Origin: Actinomycetales bacterium
Lineage (GTDB): Bacteria > Actinomycetota > Actinomycetes > Propionibacteriales > Nocardioidaceae
Assembly (NCBI GenBank): GCA_012513165.1
Contig: JAAZCT010000351.1
Span: 1 to 11,741, forward strand
DNA length: 11,741 bases
Reading direction: 5' to 3'
Shown piece by piece: positions 1-7,022 of the stretch (the stretch's first letter is position 1; each line of letters begins with the position of its first letter). Below the pieces are notes generated by a model. That model searched no databases. It had not been told where the DNA came from and saw only the letters and a program-made list of their open reading frames with translations. The position numbers were made by a program, and so were the translations under genes.

Positions 1-477
1 ATTATGACCGGCGTCAACGATGATCTCAAGAAGCGGATCGGCTACTTGGCATATTTCGTTTCCGGCGTGAAAGCACTCACGTTCCCTCGAGTCAAAGTGA
101 GCATTACCGTCGACGACGCAGAGCCAGCACGATTCAAAGCTCGCACCGTCGTGGTGGGCAATGTCGGGTTCTTGCAGGGCGGAATCCCGCTGCTTCCTGA
201 CGCCGAAATTGATGACGGCCTGCTGGACGTTGGGATCATTGCGCCGAAGCGATTCTTAGGTTGGTTATCCATCGTGGTCCGGGTGATCACTCGTGGAAAG
301 CGGAACAACCAACGTTTGACTCGCTTGCGTGGCAAGCGCATTCAAGTCGTGGCCGAAAAGCCTGTGCCGATGCAACTCGACGGAGACCCAGCCGGCGAAG
401 GGCAGCGCATCACCGCGGAAGTCCTCCCCGGGATCGTTCTGGTCCGGGTGCCCTTGCCGCCGCCGCCAGTGGAGTAG
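1..477 (+). CDS. Diacylglycerol kinase / YegS-LCB5 family lipid kinase, C-terminal part (5' end outside window)
   Basis: The reading frame is open from base 1, with ATT as the first visible codon, and ends at TAG 475-477, so only the C-terminal ~158 residues are seen. An ATG at 4 lies inside the conserved C-terminal domain and is not the real start. The visible part matches the beta-sandwich domain of the DAGK/YegS/sphingosine-kinase family: a GNVGFLQGG stretch, then PDAEIDDGLLDVGII (family pattern PxAxxxDGxLDV), then a late MQLDGDPAG segment (family pattern xDGE). These enzymes phosphorylate diacylglycerol or related lipids with ATP at the membrane. The ATP-binding N-terminal domain is outside the window, so substrate cannot be judged. 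The C-terminus is Pro-rich. The MFS gene follows 75 bp downstream on the same strand, and I see no terminator between them. Confidence 0.85.
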   Translation: MMTGVNDDLKKRIGYLAYFVSGVKALTFPRVKVSITVDDAEPARFKARTVVVGNVGFLQGGIPLLPDAEIDDGLLDVGIIAPKRFLGWLSIVVRVITRGKRNNQRLTRLRGKRIQVVAEKPVPMQLDGDPAGEGQRITAEVLPGIVLVRVPLPPPPVE

Positions 478-552
478 CTGTTTAGAAAAGTTTCGAGGTC
501 TCTTTGGTCGATGCGCGTCTCTTTGAGCCGCTATTGGGTGCATGATCAGTAG

Positions 553-1752
553 GTGGAACGTGACCCAGACCTCACCGTCAAGAAGGCTCGTATCGGAGTC
601 GCCCTCGCTTTCGCCACTCAAGGTGGCGTATTCATCAGCCTGACGACGCGGCTGCCCGAGATCTCTAAGCGCTGGGATCTGTCGGAGCTTGGGCTCTCGG
701 GCGTGCTGCTGATGATGGTGTTGCTGGCTGGCTTCGGTTCCATTGTTTCTGAAGTCTTAGCCAAGCGCGTCGACTCGGCGCGGCTCCTGCGCAGCGGTTT
801 GGGTGGCATCGCCCTGGCCGTCCCGCTGATCGTCCTCGCGCCAGACTTCTGGGTATTCATTGCCGGAATGGCGATTTATGGGACCGGCCTCGGTGTCGTA
901 GACGCCTCCACGAACATGCAGGCCGTCGCCATCGAGCACCAGTACGGGCGGCCCATCTTGCCGTCATTCCACGGAGCGTGGACTTTGGGCGGAGTCATCG
1001 GCGCGGGCTTGACCCTGCTCACGGCACATCTGCCCTTCGAGCTCACAGCCTTGATTGCCGTGGTGCCGTTGCTGGTGTTGTTTGGCCCGTTCCTGCGCCG
1101 CGTGGGGATGCCCGCGAATCTGGATTCCGTGGTGGTTCCGTGGCGACCGATCATGCTGGTGGGATTGGCTTTGGTGTTGTTCTACATGGTCGACACCGCC
1201 GCGTTCACGTGGGGACCGACCTATCTGGACACCGTCTTTGACACACCCTCGAGCTTGGTCGCACTCGCGACGTTCCCCTATTTGCTAGCCAGCGGCACGA
1301 TGCGCTGGGCGGGCGACTACCTCGTTGGACGGTTCGGTCCTACTCTCGTGCTACAGGTGGGGTCGATCGTCGCCGCCGCTTCGTTGGGCATCATCGTCTT
1401 CGCCCCCACATGGCAGATTGCCGTGGTGGGGTTCACCATCTTGGGCACCGGAGTCGCTGTGATTGCGCCACTGAGTTTCTCGGCGGCCGCTCGGATCGCC
1501 GGCGCGAATGCGGACCTAGACGAAGACACTCGTCGGGCGATGGTCGATGCCGTGATCGCGCGGTTCAATCAGTTCAATTACGCGGGGGCGCTTTTGGGGT
1601 CAGTACTGATTGGCGTCATCGGATCAGGCAACCTGCGCATCGGTTTCGCCGTGCCGATGGTGCTGGTCCTAGGCATCATTCCGCTGGCTCGCATCTTCGC
1701 GCTTGGCGCCTTCACTGACTCCGACGAGAGCAACCCTTCACCAGTCGCGTGA
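553..1752 (+). CDS. Major facilitator superfamily (MFS) transporter
   Basis: A 399-residue protein, mostly hydrophobic, with about 12 predicted membrane segments in two halves, which is the usual MFS length and layout. The N-terminus has a helix with FATQGG followed by polar RLPEIS. After helix 2, a short basic loop (AKRVDSARLLRSG) sits where MFS motif A lies between TM2 and TM3. A charged central loop (about residues 185-195) separates the halves. The general look (small MFS, GxGxGxxDAxxNxQAV in the fourth helix region) resembles the YbjJ/fucose-permease-like branch. The substrate cannot be assigned. The start is GTG at 553, directly after an in-frame TAG at 550-552, so no longer in-frame start exists. 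The Shine-Dalgarno sequence is poor. It converges on the GH65 gene with a 50-bp gap; this gives no strong reason to link it to sugar uptake. Confidence 0.85.
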   Translation: MERDPDLTVKKARIGVALAFATQGGVFISLTTRLPEISKRWDLSELGLSGVLLMMVLLAGFGSIVSEVLAKRVDSARLLRSGLGGIALAVPLIVLAPDFWVFIAGMAIYGTGLGVVDASTNMQAVAIEHQYGRPILPSFHGAWTLGGVIGAGLTLLTAHLPFELTALIAVVPLLVLFGPFLRRVGMPANLDSVVVPWRPIMLVGLALVLFYMVDTAAFTWGPTYLDTVFDTPSSLVALATFPYLLASGTMRWAGDYLVGRFGPTLVLQVGSIVAAASLGIIVFAPTWQIAVVGFTILGTGVAVIAPLSFSAAARIAGANADLDEDTRRAMVDAVIARFNQFNYAGALLGSVLIGVIGSGNLRIGFAVPMVLVLGIIPLARIFALGAFTDSDESNPSPVA

Positions 1753-1754
1753 TC

Positions 1755-1771
1755 CCGGTAACGGGTACCGG
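1755..1771. other. Short hairpin between convergent MFS and GH65 genes
   Basis: CCGGTA (1755-1760) and TACCGG (1766-1771) form a perfect 6-bp inverted repeat with a 5-nt loop, 2 bp after the MFS stop codon and 31 bp from the GH65 stop on the other strand. It could help terminate or stabilise either transcript, but there is no T-run on either strand. It is not a canonical intrinsic terminator, and its role is inferred from position only. Confidence 0.35.
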
Positions 1772-1802
1772 TCGGGCGCGGCCACTTTCATTCGTACACC
1801 CT

Positions 1803-4352
1803 TCAGGCTGGCGACGAACCGTTCGCGAACGGGCCCGTACGCGGCGCCCACGTGCCCGGCACCACAGCACTGATGACGGTTCCGTCTGCCCGGCGCCTTC
1901 CGGGGACCGGCGGAGGAGAACCTTCCAAGACCGGCCCTGGATCCACCAAGTCGACCACCCTCGTGCGGCCCGGATCCAGCACGATCCGTTCGCCCCTCAC
2001 GTAGACCACTCGATCCCAACTCGCGCCTGAGTCGTCGAGACGTTCCGACTCAATCGTGAACCTGATCTGGGTCTGCGTGATCGCGACTCGGACCCGGGTA
2101 CCTCGCAGGGTTACTCGGTAAGAGAAGTCGTCCCAGGCCGCCGGAATCCTCGGGTCGTATGTGTACTGTCCGCCGTGATCGCGAAACCCGCCGAACCCAA
2201 ACACCAACATGTTCCACACGCCCCCGGCCGAGGCCACGTGGACTCCGTCGGCCGCGTTGTGGTGTCGGTCGGCGAGGTCGATGAACAAGGCGCCGTGGAA
2301 GTAGCGGTAGGCGAGATCTCGGTAGCCGACCTCTGCCGCCATGATCGATTGCATCACCTCGGAAAGCGAGGAATCGCCCGTGGTGATCGGGTCGTAATAC
2401 TCAAAGTTGGCCTGCTTGTGTTCGGCCGAGAACTGGTCTCCTTGCAGGAACATCGCCAGCACCACATCGGCTTGTTTGATCACTTGAAGCCGATAGATCA
2501 CGAGTGGGTGATAGTGCAGCAACAGCGGTCGATGGGCGACCGGCGTGCGTTCCAGATCCCATACTTCTCGCTCAAGGAAATGTTGATCCTGCGGATGGAT
2601 GCCCATGTGCTCGTCGAACGGGATCGCCATATCGCCAGCCGCTTTGCGCCAGGAGTCGATCTCGTCGTCATCAAGTCCCAGCCTTGACACCAGTTGGTCC
2701 CAGGCTTCGGGGTCCCGTTCACGCAACACGGTGACGGCGTCTGCCGCGCGTTCAAGGTTGAACTTCGCCATCACGTTCGTGAAGAGGTTGTCGTTCACGA
2801 CCGTCGTATATTCGTCCGGCCCAGTGACGCCGTGGATATGAAAGATTCCGTCTTCCTCGGCGCGCCAGAAGCCCAAGTCGAGCCACATGCGCGCGGTCTC
2901 AACCAGGATGTCGACACCCTCGCTGCGCATGAGTTCCACATCGTTGGTCGCAGCGACGTACTGACTCAAGGCGTATGAGACGTCCGCATCGATGTGGTAC
3001 TGAGCGGTGCCGGCCGCATAATAGGCCGAAGCTTCTTCGCCGTTGATGGTGCGCCACGGGAACAGCGCCCCACCCACGGCGACTTCACGCGCTCGCCGTC
3101 GGGCCGCAGGCAACAGGCTGTACCGAAACCGCAGTGCGTTTTTGGCGACGGCTGGAGACGTGTACGTCAGAAACGGCATCATGTAGATTTCCGTGTCCCA
3201 GAAGTAGTGACCGCTGTAACCCGAGCCGGAAACACCCTTGGCCGCGATTCCGAATCCTTCGGCGCGGATGCTGGCTTGCGCCACCTGGAACAGGTTCCAG
3301 CGCACGGCTTGTTGGATTTCTGGTTGCCCCGCAACCTGAACATCAGAGCGTTCCCAGAACTCGTTTAGCCATACGGCTTGATCGGCAAAGAGCCGCGCCT
3401 CGCCATGAGTTCGTGCCCGTTCGAGCGTATGGCGACAACGGTCGAGCAACTCAGGCACGGGCACACCACGTGAGGTGTGATAGCTGACCAGTTTCGTGAG
3501 TCGGATCGGTACTCCCGGCTGCGCGTCGATCCGATACGTCACCTTCGCGAGGTCTTCGTCGACGTGATGCTCCACGTGAGTGTCGTTGGCGGTCTCGATG
3601 TCGTGGTCGGCCACAACGGCCAGCGTCATTCCGCTCTCGACACAGCGGTATCCCAGTTCGACGCGTTCATTCGTGGCATTGAACCGATGGTGCTGGGGAT
3701 CGAGCACGCGCTGATCGAAGGCGTTCGCTTGCCGGGGGTCCATTCCTTCGCCCATGGATTGCCCAGAAACGTGATACTCGTCTTCGCCGTCTTGGCGGTT
3801 CAAGATGAGTGAGGCGATCGATACGGGGGCCCCATGATCAAGCAGTTCTATCTCAAACGTCATCACCGCTAGGTGCCTCTCGGTGAACGACACCATGCGT
3901 TCGGAGGTGATGCGCATCCTCTTGCCGCTAGGAGTCTGCCAGATCATCGATCGGCGCAGCACGCCTTCGCGATAGTCAAGACTGCGTTCGTAATCCGTGA
4001 GGTTTGCGGTCGACACCAAGAGCGGCTCATCATCGACATAGAGCCGGATGATTTTCGCATCGGGCACGTTGACGATGGTTTGGCCGACGCGAGCAAATCC
4101 GTACGCCTCTTCCGCGTGATTAATGGGCCACGTTTCATGAAATCCATTCACGAACGTTCCGTGGGCGTATGAGTCGCGACCTTCCTCGACGTTGCCGCGC
4201 ATGCCCAGATACCCGTTGCCTACGTTAAAGAGCGTCTCGGTGACACCTAGCTGCTCTGGGTCGGGAAACTTTTCAACAAGTCGCCACTCGTCGATCGGCC
4301 AGCGGCTGCGATCCATGAATTCTTGGTCTGCTGGTGCCCCGTGCCAGTTCAC
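1803..4352 (-). CDS. Glycoside hydrolase family 65 protein, probable disaccharide phosphorylase (maltose/trehalose/kojibiose phosphorylase type)
   Basis: An 849-residue protein. Residues ~20-290 look like the GH65 N-terminal beta-sandwich (FNVGNGYLGMRGN at 42-54), ~330-730 like the (alpha/alpha)6 catalytic barrel, and the rest like the C-terminal beta domain. Landmarks are HYFWDTEIY (382-390), HGVTGPDEY with the presumed catalytic acid Glu514, VIKQADV (624-630) and the loop ITTGDSSLS (656-664). GH65 phosphorylases split a glucosyl disaccharide with phosphate to beta-glucose-1-phosphate plus the acceptor sugar, in the cytoplasm; no signal peptide is seen. The gene starts at GTG 4352, overlapping the stop codon of the upstream beta-phosphoglucomutase (GTGA), which would use that product. 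The pair resembles mycobacterial Rv3401/Rv3400. Length exceeds the usual ~750-790 residues, partly because of a Pro/Gly/Arg-rich tail after ~805. The loop has Gly659 where known phosphorylases have His, so a hydrolase or an unusual phosphorylase remains possible. Disaccharide specificity is not assignable. Confidence 0.9.
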   Translation of the reverse strand: MNWHGAPADQEFMDRSRWPIDEWRLVEKFPDPEQLGVTETLFNVGNGYLGMRGNVEEGRDSYAHGTFVNGFHETWPINHAEEAYGFARVGQTIVNVPDAKIIRLYVDDEPLLVSTANLTDYERSLDYREGVLRRSMIWQTPSGKRMRITSERMVSFTERHLAVMTFEIELLDHGAPVSIASLILNRQDGEDEYHVSGQSMGEGMDPRQANAFDQRVLDPQHHRFNATNERVELGYRCVESGMTLAVVADHDIETANDTHVEHHVDEDLAKVTYRIDAQPGVPIRLTKLVSYHTSRGVPVPELLDRCRHTLERARTHGEARLFADQAVWLNEFWERSDVQVAGQPEIQQAVRWNLFQVAQASIRAEGFGIAAKGVSGSGYSGHYFWDTEIYMMPFLTYTSPAVAKNALRFRYSLLPAARRRAREVAVGGALFPWRTINGEEASAYYAAGTAQYHIDADVSYALSQYVAATNDVELMRSEGVDILVETARMWLDLGFWRAEEDGIFHIHGVTGPDEYTTVVNDNLFTNVMAKFNLERAADAVTVLRERDPEAWDQLVSRLGLDDDEIDSWRKAAGDMAIPFDEHMGIHPQDQHFLEREVWDLERTPVAHRPLLLHYHPLVIYRLQVIKQADVVLAMFLQGDQFSAEHKQANFEYYDPITTGDSSLSEVMQSIMAAEVGYRDLAYRYFHGALFIDLADRHHNAADGVHVASAGGVWNMLVFGFGGFRDHGGQYTYDPRIPAAWDDFSYRVTLRGTRVRVAITQTQIRFTIESERLDDSGASWDRVVYVRGERIVLDPGRTRVVDLVDPGPVLEGSPPPVPGRRRADGTVISAVVPGTWAPRTGPFANGSSPA

Positions 4353-5059
4353 AACAGCTCCTCCAAATCGTCGACGACGAGATTCGCTCCTGCTTGCGTC
4401 AGGACCTGGTGGCCGGCGCCTCGGTCAACGCCCACGACGAGTCCGAAGTCTCCCGCGGCACCGGACTGCACCCCGGACACTGCGTCTTCGAGCACCACTG
4501 CCCGAGCAGGTTCCACACCAAGTCTGGCTGCCGCCTTCAGGAACATATCTGGCGCGGGCTTGCCCCGAACGTTGTCGTCTTCGGCCACCTTGCCGTCGAC
4601 CACAACGGGAAAGAAGTGATCGATTCGTGCAATGCGCAGCACCTCGACGGCATTGCGGGAACTCGATACGACGGCAAGTTTGGTTCCAGCCGCGTGCAGT
4701 TGCTCCACCAGTTTCAGCGACCCCGGATAGGGCAAGATTCCATCACGAGCGAGCAGTTCCTCGAACTGCTGATTCTTGCGGTTCCCCAAGCCGCATACGG
4801 TGTCTGCGTCGAGCGAATCTGCCGGAGTTCCCCACGGCAGCTCGATGCCGCGCGATGCGAGCATGGCCGCGACTCCGTCATACCGGGGGCGGCCATCGAC
4901 GTGGGCAAAGTAGTCCGCTTGCGTATAGGCCGGCGCACTCGGATGCGTGGCTAGGTACTCGGTGAAGAGTTCAAACCATGCACGTTGGTGTAACTCCGCC
5001 GTCGGGGTTAGTACGCCGTCTAGGTCGAACAGAGCGGCATCGAAGTCGTTCCAGTTCAC
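4349..5059 (-). CDS. pgmB: Beta-phosphoglucomutase, HAD superfamily
   Basis: A 236-residue protein of typical length for subfamily IA HAD beta-phosphoglucomutase, which interconverts beta-glucose-1-phosphate and glucose-6-phosphate. Aligned from memory with Lactococcus PGM: nucleophile Asp12 and acid/base Asp14 in FDLDGVLT, Thr20 and His24 in the TAELH hinge, cap-domain Arg59 in DGRPRYDG, Ser133 region in VVSSSRN, Lys167 in RGKPAP, and Glu191-Asp192 in LEDAVSG. All key residues are present, so the enzyme should be active. It is followed by GH65 with a 4-bp GTGA overlap, which fits processing of the phosphorylase product into glycolysis. The start is GTG at 5059. There is no Shine-Dalgarno sequence, but TAGGCT lies 6 nt upstream, suggesting a leaderless transcript from an internal promoter. 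It lies 32 bp after the tag gene. Confidence 0.92.
   Translation of the reverse strand: MNWNDFDAALFDLDGVLTPTAELHQRAWFELFTEYLATHPSAPAYTQADYFAHVDGRPRYDGVAAMLASRGIELPWGTPADSLDADTVCGLGNRKNQQFEELLARDGILPYPGSLKLVEQLHAAGTKLAVVSSSRNAVEVLRIARIDHFFPVVVDGKVAEDDNVRGKPAPDMFLKAAARLGVEPARAVVLEDAVSGVQSGAAGDFGLVVGVDRGAGHQVLTQAGANLVVDDLEELL
4358..4364 (-). promoter_or_regulatory. Strong ribosome binding site of the GH65 gene
   Basis: GGAGGAG on the minus strand, 5 nt before GTG at 4352. It lies inside the last codons of the upstream mutase gene. It decides the GTG start over the in-frame ATG 12 codons later, and with the GTGA stop-start overlap it supports translational coupling. Confidence 0.75.
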
Positions 5060-5065
5060 GATTTC

Positions 5066-5071
5066 AGCCTA
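5066..5071 (-). promoter_or_regulatory. Candidate -10 element of a leaderless promoter for beta-phosphoglucomutase
   Basis: TAGGCT on the minus strand (TAnnnT), then 6 nt, then the GTG start at 5059. No Shine-Dalgarno sequence precedes the gene, so transcription starting at the G of GTG is plausible. I see no convincing -35. If real, it lets the sugar genes be expressed separately from the upstream DNA-repair gene. Confidence 0.45.
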
Positions 5072-5091
5072 GGCGCAAAACTTCGCAGAAC

Positions 5092-5694
5092 CTATTCGGG
5101 CCACACCCCGGCGGCGGCCCGTCGGTGTGATCCGAGCAGATGCGTGTTGACGATTCCGAGTGCTTCCATCAGCGCATACATCGTGGTTGGCCCGATGAAC
5201 ACGAAGCCGCGTTGCTTGAGCGCGATAGCCAGTGCCTTCGATTCCACCGATTGCGTGGGAATCTCAGCGATCGCGCGCGGCCGCGGGGTGGTTTGAGGTT
5301 TGAACCCCCACACGAACTCGGCCAGACCACCGTCGGCCCGAAGTGCGCACGTGGCTCGAGCGTTCGTGACGGTCGCCGTGATTTTGGCGCGGTGCCGGAT
5401 GATGCGCTCGTCGGCTAGGAGACGTTCGATGTCCGATTCGTCGAACTCAGCGATGACTCCCGGGTCGAAGCCCGCGAAAACCTCTCGAAATGCCGGGCGC
5501 TTGCGCAAGATCGTCGCCCAGGACAACCCCGATTGGAACGCTTCGAGGCTGAGGCGCTCGAACACGCCAACCTCGGTAAAGATCGGCATGCCCCATTCAG
5601 TGTCGTAGTACTCGCGCAGGAGCGGGTCCGTGGCGGCCCACGCGGGCCTAGCCAATCCGTCCGCGCCGACGACGAGTCCCGTTTCGCTGGTCAT
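5092..5694 (-). CDS. tag: DNA-3-methyladenine glycosylase I, variant lacking the zinc snap
   Basis: A 200-residue helix-hairpin-helix-fold glycosylase that removes 3-methyladenine from alkylated DNA in base excision repair. It aligns along its length with E. coli Tag with an offset of 13 residues near the N-terminus: DPLLREYYDTEWG (23-35), LEAFQSGLSW (50-59), IIRHRAKI (98-105), EFVWGF (126-131), SKALAIALKQRGF (152-164), GPTTMYALMEALGIVN (168-183). The recognition residues Tyr16, Glu38 and Trp46 of E. coli correspond to Tyr29, Glu51 and Trp59 here. Of the zinc ligands Cys4, His17, His175 and Cys179, only the third is kept (His185); the others are Pro17, Tyr30 and Ser189. The ATG at 5694 is one base after the stop of the DUF5926 gene, which implies co-translation. 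Activity without zinc is inferred, not shown. Confidence 0.93.
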   Translation of the reverse strand: MTSETGLVVGADGLARPAWAATDPLLREYYDTEWGMPIFTEVGVFERLSLEAFQSGLSWATILRKRPAFREVFAGFDPGVIAEFDESDIERLLADERIIRHRAKITATVTNARATCALRADGGLAEFVWGFKPQTTPRPRAIAEIPTQSVESKALAIALKQRGFVFIGPTTMYALMEALGIVNTHLLGSHRRAAAGVWPE

Positions 5695-5695
5695 G

Positions 5696-6538
5696 TCACC
5701 GGATGGTGACTTGGCGGCTTACCAGTTCTTGACGGGCCGAGCGTTCGGTGCTGCTGAGCGCGGCGCTCGAACCGAGCGTGGTTTCGAGTAGGGCCTTGAA
5801 CGCAGGAGCAGCCGAGTCCACCTCCGCGAAGTCAGCTTCGTCGATCTCCCACACGGGAACCAGTACGCCGTGGGCGCGGAACATGCCGATGAGTTTGGTG
5901 CCGGGGCTGATCGTTTCGGTGCCAGCCGCCTTGAGGCGAGCAAAGGCGTTGAGCAACTGATCTTCGTCGGCCCAGGGCATTGCCCAGCGCAAGTAGGTGT
6001 GGTCGCCCATATCGGTTGCCCAGGCCGATTCGACCTGAGAGAGTTTCGTGGTCTGCCACACCCCGTCGTTGACGGCTTGCAGGGCAGCCGCGGCTGCTTC
6101 CTGATCACGTTCCTCGTCACTCAGCCACCAGTTGAAGTCTTCGTGCACTTCGATCGTGAACTCGGCGCCGGGTTCAATCAGGTCTTGGAGCCTTGCACCC
6201 GGGACTGGAGTAGTCATCTTGATGGGGTTGCCTGGTTCAACCTCAGAGGCCAGTTCAAGCACGTGGGCCAGGTCCCTGCTGATGTCGCCATGGTTGTGCG
6301 CGACCTGCAGCGCGACCCAAACTTCGCCATCCGGCCGGACCAGCCCCGCGCCGGCGCCGGGAAGCAGCGTCACGAGACGCACGCGTCGGCCATCTTTGAG
6401 AGTGATCGCCGCAGTGCCTGAGGAAACGAACTCGCGCATGGCGATCAGGTCGCCTTCTTGAGCGAGTCCCTCAAAGGCTCGAATGACTACCGGGATACGG
6501 GCGTGGGTTTGCTTTTTGCGTCGACTCTTTTTGGCCAT
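5696..6538 (-). CDS. DUF5926 family protein (function unknown)
   Basis: A 280-residue soluble protein that I recognise as the actinobacterial DUF5926 family, mainly by its start (MAKKSRRKKQ, a lysine/arginine-rich tail typical of the family) followed by a globular domain beginning with IRAFEGLAQEGDLIAMREFVS. Other features are a Trp-rich segment (EDFNWWLSDEE, about 134-144) and PVWEIDEADF near 230, followed by a low-complexity Ser/Ala/Glu C-terminal part. No catalytic motif, membrane segment or signal peptide is visible. Function is unknown; old database names such as 'topoisomerase II' for this family are not supported by anything seen here. The basic tail could bind nucleic acid, but that is inference. 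It lies 42 bp after the RsbW-like gene and 1 bp before tag. No Shine-Dalgarno sequence is seen, while TACGGT lies 6 nt before the ATG. Confidence 0.8.
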   Translation of the reverse strand: MAKKSRRKKQTHARIPVVIRAFEGLAQEGDLIAMREFVSSGTAAITLKDGRRVRLVTLLPGAGAGLVRPDGEVWVALQVAHNHGDISRDLAHVLELASEVEPGNPIKMTTPVPGARLQDLIEPGAEFTIEVHEDFNWWLSDEERDQEAAAAALQAVNDGVWQTTKLSQVESAWATDMGDHTYLRWAMPWADEDQLLNAFARLKAAGTETISPGTKLIGMFRAHGVLVPVWEIDEADFAEVDSAAPAFKALLETTLGSSAALSSTERSARQELVSRQVTIR

Positions 6539-6544
6539 GGGAAT

Positions 6545-6550
6545 ACCGTA
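6545..6550 (-). promoter_or_regulatory. Candidate -10 element of a leaderless promoter for the DUF5926 gene
   Basis: TACGGT on the minus strand (TAnnnT), 6 nt before ATG 6538, with no Shine-Dalgarno sequence in between. The 42-bp gap after the RsbW-like gene also holds a weak 5-bp inverted repeat (TAGCC/GGCTA). Together these suggest a separate promoter here, but no clear -35 is visible. Confidence 0.45.
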
Positions 6551-6580
6551 GCCACTACCTCGGCTAGAAGGGGCGAAAGG

Positions 6581-6973
6581 TCACGAAAGGGAGATCTTGG
6601 CGCGGATCCGGGTGCCGTCGGCAACGTCGAGCGACCAATCTTCAGCAAGTTGACTGATGATGGAAAGTCCGCGCCCGCTTAACGAGTCTTCGTCGAACGG
6701 CACCGGAACCAGCGAGTCGCATTGACCCGCGTCTGCTACTTCAAGTTCGAGATTCGCGTTGTGGATGGCCCAACCGATCTCCATCATGCCGTGTTCGTCG
6801 GGAACACCGTGGGAAACCGCATTGGCGATCATTTCGCTGAGCACGATCAACGCATTGTCGATCACGACCATGTCGATGCGGTTTATCGTCAAGAACGCTG
6901 CCAACTTCGTGCGTGCGATATTCGGGGTCGAGGATACGAAAGGCAGGTGCATGGTGTCTGCAACAACTGTCAT
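6581..6973 (-). CDS. RsbW-like ATP-binding protein (GHKL/HATPase_c_2 anti-sigma factor kinase family)
   Basis: A 130-residue stand-alone GHKL ATPase domain. The N-box is LSEMIANAVSHG (45-56, with Glu47 and Asn51), G1 is VADAGQ (Asp81, Gly83), and G2 is SGRGLSII (99-106). This is the layout of RsbW/SpoIIAB-type anti-sigma factors, which bind a sigma factor and phosphorylate an STAS anti-anti-sigma partner on serine. Actinobacteria encode many such orphans with unknown partners. No sigma factor, STAS protein or PP2C phosphatase is encoded in this window, so the partner is unknown. The ATG at 6973 has an excellent Shine-Dalgarno sequence (GAGGAGG at 6979-6985, 5-nt spacing). Upstream is a SigB/SigF-like promoter candidate overlapping a palindrome. 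The DUF5926 gene follows after 42 bp. The acid-rich segment FDEDSLSG is the ATP-lid region. Confidence 0.85.
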   Translation of the reverse strand: MTVVADTMHLPFVSSTPNIARTKLAAFLTINRIDMVVIDNALIVLSEMIANAVSHGVPDEHGMMEIGWAIHNANLELEVADAGQCDSLVPVPFDEDSLSGRGLSIISQLAEDWSLDVADGTRIRAKISLS

Positions 6974-6996
6974 CTGTTCCTCCTCTAAAAGAAGAC

Positions 6997-7022
6997 TTAC
7001 CCGAGACCAATTCCAGTCAACC
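6997..7022 (-). promoter_or_regulatory. Candidate SigB/SigF-like stress promoter of the RsbW-like gene
   Basis: On the minus strand, GGTTG (7022-7018), 15 nt, then GGGTAA (7002-6997). This resembles the group 3 SigB/SigF promoter of Gram-positives (GTTT or GGTT, about 15-17 nt, GGGTAT). A start site about 7-8 nt downstream would give a leader of roughly 16 nt that just includes the GAGGAGG ribosome binding site of the gene at 6973. The -35 lies in one arm of the palindrome 7015-7035. The assignment rests on consensus resemblance only. Confidence 0.5.

Noticed and set aside
553..4352. MFS transporter as the dedicated sugar importer for the GH65/mutase pair
   Set aside because: The genes are convergent and not co-transcribed, and the transporter shows no feature pointing to disaccharides.
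1749..4965. Several open frames of 90-257 codons on the + strand opposite GH65 and the mutase
   Set aside because: They are high-G+C shadows of strongly supported minus-strand genes, with Arg/Pro/Ser-rich or unfamiliar translations and no motifs.
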